In this document: piece by piece, positions 15,101 through 27,100 of the stretch
Position numbering within the stretch: the first letter of the stretch is position 1
Layout: every line of letters begins with the position of its first letter
Assembly: GCA_964019055.1 (NCBI GenBank)
Contig: OZ025214.1
Coordinates: 4,601,858 to 4,665,857, forward strand
Reading direction: 5' to 3'
From: Anthopleura xanthogrammica
Lineage: Eukaryota > Cnidaria > Anthozoa > Actiniaria > Actiniidae
DNA: 64,000 nt
Notes under the pieces: generated by a model
What the model was told of the DNA's origin: nothing
Databases searched by the model: none
What the model saw: the letters and a program-made list of their open reading frames with translations, nothing else
Program-made: the position numbers and the translations under genes

Positions 15101-18100
15101 TAAATATTTCATAATTTTGAAAAAGGTGTGAAAATGAGCCAAAATCGATCAAAACCATGGGCTATAGTCCATGCTTTTTGGCCAAAATAGCTTAAAAATC
15201 ACCCTTTTTTAAAATCAATTAATTTTTTCACTAAGTTCAAAAAGACCTAAAAAACACCCAAAATTGATCAAAACCATGGGCTATAGTCCATACTTTTTGC
15301 CCAAAAATGGCCAAAAATGACCTATTTTGCATTCTTCATAAATATTTCATAATTTTGAAAAAGGTGTGAAAATGAGCCAAAATCGATCAAAACCATGGGC
15401 TATAGTCCATGCTTTTTCGCCAAAATAGCTTAAAAATCACCCTTTTTTAAAATGAGATAATTTTTTGGGGAACTTCAAAAACACCTAAAATCGATCAAAA
15501 CCATGGGCTATAGTCCATGCTTTTTCGCCAAAATACCCTAAAAATCACCCTTTTTTATAATCAATTAATTTTTTCACTAAGTTCAAAAAGACCTAAAAAC
15601 ACCTAAAATCGATCAAAACCATGGGCTATAGTCCATGCTTTTTGGCCAAAATAGCCTAAAAATCACCCTTTTTTAAAATCAATTAATTTTTTCACTAAGT
15701 TCAAAAAGACCTAAAAAACACCCAAAATTGATCAAAACCATGGGCTATAGTCCATACTTTTTGCCCCAAATTGGCCAAAAATGACCTATTTTGCATTCTT
15801 CATAAGTATTTCATAATTTTGAAAAAGGTGTGAAAATGAGCCAAAATCGATCAAAACAATGGGCTATAGTCCCTGCTTTTAGGCTAATTTAGGCAAAAAA
15901 TGACACTTTTTAAAAATTTGCGTAATTTTTTTATTAAGTTAAATAACAGCTAAAATCTACTTAAAATCGATGAAAACCATAGGTAATAGTCCATGCTTTT
16001 TGGCAAAAAGAGGCGAAAAATTACCCTTTTAAAAAGGGAGTAAATTTTAAGGAAAGTCCAAAAACACCCAAAATCGATCAAAACCATGGGCTATAGTCCA
16101 TGTTTTTTGGGCCAAAATAGGCTGAAAATTACCCTTTTTAAAATGGTAAACTTTCGAGGAAATTCCAAAAAATACCCAAAATCGATCAAAACCATTGGCA
16201 ATAGTCCATGCTTTTTGGCCAAAATAGCCTAAAAATCACCCTTTTTTAAAATCAATTAATTTTTTCACTAAGTTCAAAAAGACCTAAAAAACACCCAAAA
16301 TCGAACAAAACCATGGGCTATAGTCCATGCTTTTTGGCCAAAATAGCTTAAAAATCCCCCTTTTTGAAAATGAGATAATTTTTTGGGGAACTTCGAAAAC
16401 ACCTAAAATCGATCAAACTATGGGCTGTACTCCATGCTTTTTGGCCAAAATAGGCTGAAAATTACCCTTTTTAAAATGGGAAACTTTCGAGAAAATTCCG
16501 AAAAATACCCAAAATCGATCAAAACCATTGGCAATAGTCCATGCTTTTTGGCCAAAATAGCCTAAAAATCACCCTTATTCAAAATGAGATAATTTTTTTG
16601 GGAACTTCAAAAACACCTAAAATCGATCAAAACCATGGGCTATAGTCCATGCTTTTTGGCCAAAATAGCTTAAAAATCACCCTTTTTCAAAATGAGATAA
16701 TTTTTTTGGGAACTTCAAAAACACCTAAAATCGATCAAAACCATGGGCTATAGTCCATGCTTTTTGGCCAAAATAGCTTAAAAATCACCCTTTTTTAAAA
16801 TGAGATAATTTTTTGGGGAACTTCAAAAACACCTAAAATTGATCAAAACCATGGGCTATAGTCCATGCTTTTTGGCCAAAATAGCCTTAAAATCATCGTT
16901 TTTTAAAATGAGATAATTTTTTGGGGAACTTCAAAAACACCTAAAATTGATCAAAACCATGGGCTATAGTCCATGCTTTTTGGCCAAAATAGCCTTAAAA
17001 TCATCGTTTTTAAAATAGGGTAAATTTTGAGGGAAGTCGAAAAACACCCAAAATCGATCAAAACTATGGGCTATAGTCCATGGTTTTCGGCACAAATAGG
17101 CTTGAAATGACCCTTTTTCAAAGTGAAATAATTTTTTTACTTTGTCCCAAAAGACATCAAAAACACCAAAAAACGATTTAACCATGAGCTATAGTCCATG
17201 GTTTTCGGAAATAATAAGCTGAAAATGATCCTCTTTAAAATTGGGTAAATTTTGAGGGAAGTCCAAAAAACACCCAAAATCGATCGAAAGAATGGGCTAT
17301 AGTCCATGCGTTTTGGCTAAAATAGGCAAAAAGTACCCTCTTTAAAATAGGGTAAATTTCGAGGAATGTCCAAGAAACACCCAAAATCGAGGAAAACCAT
17401 GGGCTATAGTCCATGCTTTTAGACCAAAATAGGCTGAAAATGACCCTTTTTCAAAGTGAAATAACTTTTTAACTTTGTCCCAAAAGACCTCAAAAACACC
17501 CAAAATCGATGAAAACCATGGGCTATAGTTCATGCTTTTAGACCAAAATAGCCTAAAATTCACCGTTTTTCAAAAGGAGATAATTTTTGAGGGAAGTCGA
17601 AAAACACCCAAAATCGATCAAAACTATTGGCTATAGTCTTAGATATTTGGAGGTAAATTTTCAGGTTAGTCAAAAAACACCCAAAATCGATCGATGAAAA
17701 CCGTGTGCTATAGTTAATGCTGTTCGGCTGTTCTAAAATGGGTTTTTGCGCTAATAGGCTAAAAAGAACTCTTTTTCAAAATTGGTGTAGAGATTGTTTA
17801 AGTCTATAACAACTAAAATCTATCAAGTTCATATTTTGTTTTGGCTTGAAATCTTAAACAATTGACCCGGCTTTTCGAAAAGGGGATTAATTTTTCAATT
17901 GTTTGAAAAGGCCTAAAGACATGATATGACATTATAATCCATTGTTTTTCGGCCAGAAACAATAAAAAGTGATTGTCTTTAGAAATGATGGTAAGCAAAT
18001 GGGTGAAAAGTCCATACGACATTCTAGAATTTTATAACTGACGGAAGGCATATCGGCAGACGTTTTCCTCAGCGAGCCACTACAAAGTTTCTTGGCCTTT

Positions 18101-21100
18101 TTTCTTGTGTTTCTTTCAGTTCTATCCAATTCTCTATGATTGCCTGATTAGATGAAAAATAAAAGTTAGGAGTGATGTTTTCCATCTTATTGGGCTATGT
18201 TTCAATCTTATTGGGATATATTTCCCTCTTATTGGGCTATCGTTCCATCTTATTGGGCTATTCCTTCGTCTTATTGGGCTATTCCTTCGTCTTATTGGGC
18301 TATCCCTTCGTCTTATTGGGCTATCCCTTCGTCTTATTGGGCTATTCCTTCGTCTTATTGGGCTATCCCTTCGTCTTATTGAGCTATCGCTCCGTCTCAT
18401 TGGGCTATTCCTTCGTCTTATTGGGCTATCCCTTCGTCTTATTGGGCTAACGCTCCGACTTATTGGGCTATTCCCTCGTCTTATTGGGCTATCCCTTCGT
18501 CTTATTGGGCTATTCCTTCGTCTTATTGGGCTATTCCTTCGTCTTATTGGGCTATCGTTCCGTCTTATTGGGCTATTCCTTCGTCTTATTGGGCTATTCC
18601 TTCGTCTTATTGGGCTATTCCTTCGTCTTATTGGGCTATTGCTTCGTCTTATTGGGCTATTCCTTCGTCTTATTGGGCTATCCCTTCGTCTTATTGGGCT
18701 ATTCCTTCGTCTTATTGGGCTATATTCCTTCGTCTTATTGGGCTATCGCTCCGTCTTATTGGGCTATTCCTTCGTCTTATTGGGCTATCCCTTCGTCTTA
18801 TTGGGCTATTCCTTCGTCTTATTGGGCTATTCCTTCGTCTTATTGGGCTATTCCTTCGTCTTATTGGGCTATTCCTTCGTCTTATTGGGCTAACGCTCCG
18901 ACTTATTGGGCTATCCCTTCGTCTTATTGAGCTATCCCTTCGTCTTATTGGGCTATTCCTTCGTCTTATTGGGCTATTCCTTCGTCTTATTGGGCTATTC
19001 CTTCGTCTTATTGGGCTATCCCTTCGTCTTATTGGGCTAACGCTCCGACTTATTGGGCTATTCCCTCGTCTTATTGGGCTATCCCTTCGTCTTATTGGGC
19101 TATTCCTTCGTCTTATTGGGCTATTCCTTCGTCTTATTGGGCTATCGTTCCGTCTTATTGGGCTATTCCTTCGTCTTATTGGGCTATTCCTTCGTCTTAT
19201 TGGGCTATTCCTTCGTCTTATTGGGCTATTGCTTCGTCTTATTGGGCTATTCCTTCGTCTTATTGGGCTATCCCTTCGTCTTATTGAGCTATCGCTCCGT
19301 CTCATTGGGCTATTCCTTCGTCTTATTGGGCTATCCCTTCGTCTTATTGGGCTAACGCTCCGACTTATTGGGCTATTCCCTCGTCTTATTGGGCTATCCC
19401 TTCGTCTTATTGGGCTATTCCTTCGTCTTATTGGGCTATTCCTTCGTCTTATTGGGCTATCGTTCCGTCTTATTGGGCTATTCCTTCGTCTTATTGGGCT
19501 ATTCCTTCGTCTTATTGGGCTATTCCTTCGTCTTATTGGGCTATTGCTTCGTCTTATTGGGCTATTCCTTCGTCTTATTGGGCTATCCCTTCGTCTTATT
19601 GGGCTATTCCTTCGTCTTATTGGGCTATATTCCTTCGTCTTATTGGGCTATCGCTCCGTCTTATTGGGCTATTCCTTCGTCTTATTGGGCTATCCCTTCG
19701 TCTTATTGGGCTATTCCTTCGTCTTATTGGGCTATTCCTTCGTCTTATTGGGCTATTCCTTCGTCTTATTGGGCTATTCCTTCGTCTTATTGGGCTAACG
19801 CTCCGACTTATTGGGCTATCCCTTCGTCTTATTGAGCTATCCCTTCGTCTTATTGGGCTATTCCTTCGTCTTATTGGGCTATTCCTTCGTCTTATTGGGC
19901 TATTCCTTCGTCTTATTGGGCTATCCCTTCGTCTTATTGGGCTAACGCTCCGACTTATTGGGCTATTCCCTCGTCTTATTGGGCTATCCCTTCGTCTTAT
20001 TGGGCTATTCCTTCGTCTTATTGGGCTATTCCTTCGTCTTATTGGGCTATCGTTCCGTCTTATTGGGCTATTCCTTCGTCTTATTGGGCTATTCCTTCGT
20101 CTTATTGGGCTATTCCTTCGTCTTATTGGGCTATTGCTTCGTCTTATTGGGCTATTCCTTCGTCTTATTGGGCTATCCCTTCGTCTTATTGGGCTATTCC
20201 TTCGTCTTATTGGGCTATATTCCTTCGTCTTATTGGGCTATCGCTCCGTCTTATTGGGCTATTCCTTCGTCTTATTGGGCTATCCCTTCGTCTTATTGGG
20301 CTATTCCTTCGTCTTATTGGGCTATTCCTTCGTCTTATTGGGCTATTCCTTCGTCTTATTGGGCTATTCCTTCGTCTTATTGGGCTAACGCTCCGACTTA
20401 TTGGGCTATCCCTTCGTCTTATTGAGCTATCCCTTCGTCTTATTGGGCTATTCCTTCGTCTTATTGGGCTATTCCTTCGTCTTATTGGGCTATCGTTCCG
20501 TCTTATTGGGCTATTCCTTCGTCTTATTGGGCTATTCCTTCGTCTTATTGGGCTATTCCTTCGTCTTATTGGGCTATTGCTTCGTCTTATTGGGCTATTC
20601 CTTCGTCTTATTGGGCTATTCCTTCGTCTTATTGGGCTATTCCTTCGTCTTATTGGGCTATCGCTCCGTCTTATTGGGCTATTCCTTCGTCTTATTGGGC
20701 TATTCCTTCGTCTTATTGGGCTATCGCTTCGTCTTATTGGGCTATCGCTCCGTCTTATTGGGCTATCGCTCCGTCTTAATTGGCTATTCCTTCGTCTTAT
20801 TGGGCTATCCCTTCGTCTTATTGGGCTATTCCTTCGTCTTATTGGGCTATATTCCTTCACTTATTGGGCTATTCCTTCGTCTTATTGGGCTATTCCTTCG
20901 TCTTATTGGGCTATTCCTTCGTCTTATTGGGCTATCGCTCCGTCTTATTGGGCTATTCCTTCGTCTTATTGGGCTATTCCTTCGTCTTATTGGGCTATCG
21001 CTCCGTCTTATTGGGCTATTCCTTCGTCTTATTGAGCTATTCCTTCGTCTTATTGGGCTATATTCCTTCGTCTTATTGGGCTATTCCTTCGTCTTATTGG

Positions 21101-24100
21101 GCTATTCCTTCGTCTTATTGGGCTATTCCTTCGTCTTATTGGGCTATTCCTTCGTCTTATTGGGCTATCGCTCCGTCTTATTGGGCTATTCCTTCGTCTT
21201 ATTGGGCTATTCCTTCGTCTTATTGGGCTATTCCTTCGTCTTATTGGGCTATCGCTCCGTCTTATTGGGCTATTCCTTCGTCTTATTGGGCTATCCCTTC
21301 GTCTTATGGGGCTATTCCTTCGTCTTATTGGGCTATTCCTTCGTCTTATGGGGCTATTCCTTCGTCTTATTGGGCTATTCCTTCGTCTTATTGGGCTATG
21401 CCTTCGTCTTATTGGGCCATTCCTTCGTCTTATTGGGCTATGGTTCCATCTTATGGGGCTATCTATCTTTCCATCTTATTGGGCTATGTTTTTTTCTATC
21501 TTATTCGGATCTACCTTTCCTTTGGGTCTTAACCTTGCTAAACTGGATGGTCCTATTTAATTATTGACTAATATAAAAATAAATGAATTATTGTAGGAAA
21601 TTTTAGTAACCCTTCCTGAGGATCGAACTCAAACACACCTTACCCTTGGCTCCATTTGCGACGTGCATGCCTGTACTCCTGACTGAAGACGGAATGCGTT
21701 GTAAGCTAACGAAAAGAAGTTCTATTTATATTAGACATTGAAAAAAAGCTTTTGAGCACCCCTCCTTATAACACTTTCATCAAAAAAAAATCAACAAAGG
21801 AATGCATTCAATAGCAATCAATGTGCAAAAGAACAAAAGCCCAAGCCATTAGAGGTGACAGGAATTGCATGCTACAAATGCGCTGCATTCAACGTCTTAC
21901 ATCATCATTCACAACTTGAATCAATGCAATCAAAAATTGTGTATCGTATCTGGAGGCGAACATCTCGACCCCAGTTATATATATTATTTCCCTACCTTCT
22001 GGAATCCCAACACTTATATTGTCCACTCCAAGTGGCTTTCAAGATCTTTGGCTTTGGAAGCTAGGTTGCGAATCTCTCTGTTCGCTATTAAAAAAAAATC
22101 TCTTAGCGTGACCTCAAATAAAAGAATATTTAAAAAAAATGTATTTCATTAATGCCTGTTTTAAGGAGTTATGGTATATCTCTGAATATCGGGTCTTCTT
22201 CTCTTTCCTTTGAACCTGAGTTCCTCTTCTCTTTTCCAAGTGACATTCAACTTCTTCAGTCATCGAAATGGCTGTGTAAGGTTGTGATTCTTACTGTTGA
22301 GTACCAAAAAGTATCATTCAGTGTCATGACCAGTCAAAAAACAAGATAATTTCTTCGTACCTGTTATTATTTTTGGGGGTTGTAGTTTTCCTGTAGTTCT
22401 CGGTGTTCCAGATCTTCTTATCTTTTCTTTGAACTCAGTCCTTTTCTTCCTGTAAACAAGTTCATTCACATTAATTCACTAGAACGTAGTTCGAATGATA
22501 GTCACGAAACGATCGCATATATTATAATGCTATAATTATCTTTTTCCAAAATTGGCTATTTTTTCCTCAAATCTAAAAACCTTTCAAATCCATCACTTTT
22601 TGGCCAAAGGTCAACCAAAAATGGCCCTTCTTTAAAAGGATATCCAAGAGGAAAGTCAAAAACAACGGAAATCGCCATCAAAATCATCGGTTTGGGATTA
22701 TGCTTTTGGGCAAATAGACACCATGACCTTTTTTCAAAATGGACTAGATTTCAGTGTGCAAGATGAAAGACACATGTATTTAGAGTGACAAATTGCTGGG
22801 TAATTTGAACCAATGTTCGAGAATAATTTCACTGTTTACTCCTGTTCAACCCTGTCAAGCCCCACAACGCCCCCCCCCCCCCCCCCAATGTGGTGCATGT
22901 TCTGCTGTCTAAACATGAAACATTCAATACCTCAATATCTAGTTTTTGAAAAATTATAACTTTTATAATTGGCTTACCTGTATTTGTTTGGTCTTTTGAA
23001 GGGTTTTGAGATGGCCAACAATGCTTTAGAAGGAATCAAGCAAACACTTCGATTTCCATTCAGAGCCCGTTATGTCAAAGTATTTCCAAAGATGTTTCAT
23101 GGCCCAGTTCCTTGCTTGACGCTCGAGATTTACGGAAAAGAAGGTATTTATGATTAGTGTCAATAGACCATTTTCGAGATGCGCGAGCGCTTTCAAAAAT
23201 ATCGCAGGCGCAGACATGAAAAAGAGGCATTTTCGGGCAAGATCACGCGCGCTATTGACTCTGCCCGAAAATGCCTCGAGATCATGTACGCGCCTGCGAT
23301 ATTTTTGAAAGCGCTCGCGCATCTCGAAAATGGTCTATTGCAGTGTGCTGTATGTGTACAAGACTTTAAGAGACTTCACGATATTCACTTGCCATATTAC
23401 CATTGGCGTGACGTCACTAAACACTCCCCTCCTTCACTTCTGTGAGCTAGTCTATACTAACGGCACCTTGGGTCAGGAGCTCATATTTTGGCTTATAATT
23501 ATGTTCCTAAAGTTAGTCACCAAAATCCTTCAAAACTAGAAATGCTCAAGTTATTGGAAACAGTTTTTTTATCCAACAACTAAAGCTTTGGATACAAACT
23601 GCAGCTTGAGGATGCATGCTCACAGAAGGTGAAACTGTAACTGGTCAAAAAATCAACCAAACGGACAAAACAAGGCCAATGGATCGACCCATCATTCTTG
23701 CTGGTCTCAGCTTTGTAGCTTTTCAGGTGACTCACTTCATTGAAATGACTACATAAAGGAATTTCGTTTATTTATTCTTACCTGGACATTTTCTGCCTCA
23801 AAGCATGGGAGTGTCCAGTAGGAGGTTTCTCCCCCCCCCCCTCCATAATTCATATTAGGGACCAAGGATTACCCTAAAAAATAGTGGGGTATAACAAGCA
23901 CGGTTAAAGCAATTGTCGGCATTTCAAATCATCCATGTTCAATATCTGTATCACGATACACGAGAACGCGGTAGAGCTATACCCCACATCCCTCTACCTC
24001 TTCGTGGTCCTTGAATGAAAAGGCAAAAGTCACTCACCAATCTAAATGAAGCTAAACACACCCCAACGTGTTGCAGATTGCCAAGACACTGTTGGAATAT

Positions 24101-27100
24101 CGGACTGGAAAGTACCGAAAACTGCCATGACTGCTTCCTCGTGGATTAGTGCCAACTACCCACCATGGATGGCCAGGCTGGATTCTACAGAATTCGGGGG
24201 AGCTTGGTGTGCAAGGTATTTTCTATTTCTTACTGTTAGACCTCCTGGGACACTGGGATAAGGAAAGTCAAGATTAGGCCTTATTCCAATTTAAACAGGG
24301 ATAGATAGAGGTATGCCAGTTTCATGGCTTATTGGAACCACCCTGACTTTTTCAAAAACAATCATCAAGCTTGGGCGTTTGTCAATGCTTCATTTCAATG
24401 CCAGCATGATTCAACTTCATCGTTCCAAAACTAGCAAAGAAAATGATTTTTTTATATGTATATGGAGGTTCCTCAGGACTCAGTTTTGGGTCCCCCTGAC
24501 TGAATTGGCCAAACATATCAACGCCAATCTAACAAAAAAAAAATGGGGTTGCCTACCCATATCATCAATATCTCTAAAAAGTGCAGTCTGACACTATTAA
24601 AAATTGATTGCAGGTTTAACGATGACAATCAGTTCCTCCAAGTCGATCTTCTTTCAAAACACGACATTAAGAAAATTCAAATCCAAGGCAAAGCATTGCA
24701 GACTGATTTGCCTACTATACCCGAGTCCTGGGTGAAAACGTTCACCCTATCTTATAGTGATGATGGATATTCTTGGCAGGACGTTTTGGAAGGCGCGGGT
24801 GCTAAGGTATCAATAAGCCGATGTTTTTTATCCATTAATGACCCCTATGCAGCCATCTTGAAAGCTTTAAGCACGAGAAATACATTATAAAAAATACTAA
24901 AAACCCTAGTACTACATGAATATTCATGGCGTGCAGGATGGTTTGGAATGCAACAATTCATGCCAACATATCACTAACACCAAATCAAATCCATAACCCC
25001 TCTACAACCATATGCATTTTTAAGGCGACTAGGACGATGAAATACTATTTGGATTTATTTATCGTAGGATGCATGTTTTTATCTCTTACGTAATCTCTAT
25101 GTGCAGTCATGTTAAAGGATACTAGTATGCTTAAATGTTATGTTATAAGAACAAAATTCTAGGGTTGGTTGGTTATTCTTGGTATGCAGGATATATTGGA
25201 AGGCAATGCCACTATGTAGTAATAAAATTACCAAAAACTTCACCCTATTACGCTCTAACCATACCACATGAGGTTTCTAAAATAATACTAGATTTATGGG
25301 GGAAATGGCAAAGTAGCTGATCCACGCATTCATTATGTTGCTCCTTCATAATGTGGTTTACGCTCTTTAGATATTTTCAGGCAATGCAAATGGGCATCGC
25401 ATCCAAACTGTCACAATAGGCACAGAAGTGAAAAGCAGGTTCATACGCATTCATCCCAAATCCTGGCAAAACCACATTTGCATGAGGATCGAGCTCCTTG
25501 GATGTGAAGGTTTGTTTTTTTCTTCTGATATTTTGCTTTCATTTCACATTTTAATCATTCAGTTTCTTTTAGTAAAAGGCTTTTCTCACGCTCATTTATA
25601 TTCCTCAATTCGAACAAAGCAATTGGTTAATTTTTGGGGTCAAAAAATGGTTGCATGCTAGCTGACAAAACTTTAGTACAAAAAACATCATGCTCTGAAC
25701 TAAGACTATTTTCATCTTACCTTTCAAGAATGTGGCGATCCTCTTGGAATGGAGAACTACAATATTCCTTGGCGAAATGTTCATGGGTCCACTGACCTAG
25801 GCGATCTTGGCCGTTCTCGATTGAACATAGGCACTACTAATGGGTTTTGTACCCTTTCAACCACTAACGATGACTTCCTACAAATTAATGTCGGTCGTGC
25901 AGCAAAGGGGATCAGTGCTGTTGCTGTTCAGGGAAAATTTTATTCCACAGCCTACGTCCTCGAGTTTCTAGTCAAATATAGTATAGATGGCATTAACTAT
26001 GTTACTTACCAAGTCAATGGGAAAGATAAAGTAAGTGAAAACCAAACCCGAATTACCGAATGGCCCTATTTCACTATGACGTCACAGCTTGTTTACATGG
26101 ACAAGAATAATATGAGGAATTTAGGCTAAATCTTCTTTTGTTCGGGATATTTAGAGTAATATTTAGCTGCTCTCACTTTCCAGTATATCATAAGCCAAAT
26201 TGCATTGTGATTTAATTTGTTTTGTTGCTATTTTGTCCTCTCTGGCGACCATGATCCTTAGCGTTAAAACAAAATATTGTTTTGATGTGACGTCATAGTG
26301 AAATTTCAAGATCGTCACTCAAACTTCTGGATTCAAACTAGTTTGCCTCATGTGTGATTCAAAAAAGGCTCACACTACGTGTATGAACGACAGTACAGGT
26401 CTACATTGTTTCTTTGTTATCATGTTTCAACCACATGTATTATGCAAAAAGCTTTAATGCGTTCCTAAAATAAGAACTAATTATGGCAAAGTTTCTCTTT
26501 GTTTTCGAGGACCCAAAATATGGAAGGATATATACTTTCAAATATTACAATATATTTCTTCAAAATTCAAATTTATATCTGATATAATTGACAAGTATCG
26601 ACTTCACTCTTTTTATCTTGTGTCATTCCCCTCGAGTAGAGTTTAAATATCGATGACACCCAACCAATGACACGACAAGTGTCACCACAACTGGTTTGAA
26701 ATGGGACAAAAATTACCCCGAAGTCAATTAGGCCTATATTTGTAGGCGTGCTGTACAGTAACTGTAATTATCTAAATAATGCGATCGGTTGAATTTTATG
26801 AGAACAATGGGAAGCCATTTCAATTTCAAGGAATGTCATACTATGTCATGTAAGTTTGTATCCTAAATTTCCCACACATACAACAATGGTTACTGACAAT
26901 AGTAAAATTTATGCCACTTCCAACGTAAAGCCCGGGAGAGGAGCGCGGGCAGCGAATATTTGACGGTTTCAGAGAAGCCACAGTTAATTTCCCTACCTCC
27001 CCCTCCCCCAATGGAATGTAACAAATGTCATATTTTCCCTTGTGGGTCAACGTTTCCCTCTTGGGGAGCATGAATAAATTGCCAAATTCCCAACCCAAGT

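Noticed and set aside
4255..21515. CRISPR-like arrays
   Set aside because: Repeats are contiguous, without unique spacers, and the context is a eukaryotic intron.
18134..21567. Open frames of up to 388 codons on both strands (L-L-G-Y-S-F-V and R-R-R-N-S-P-I repeats)
   Set aside because: Produced by the 21-bp satellite; equivalent frames are open on both strands and none has flanking gene structure.
23026..23445. Frames of 98 and 88 codons with near-identical starts on opposite strands
   Set aside because: Both are readings of the two arms of the 180-bp hairpin element.
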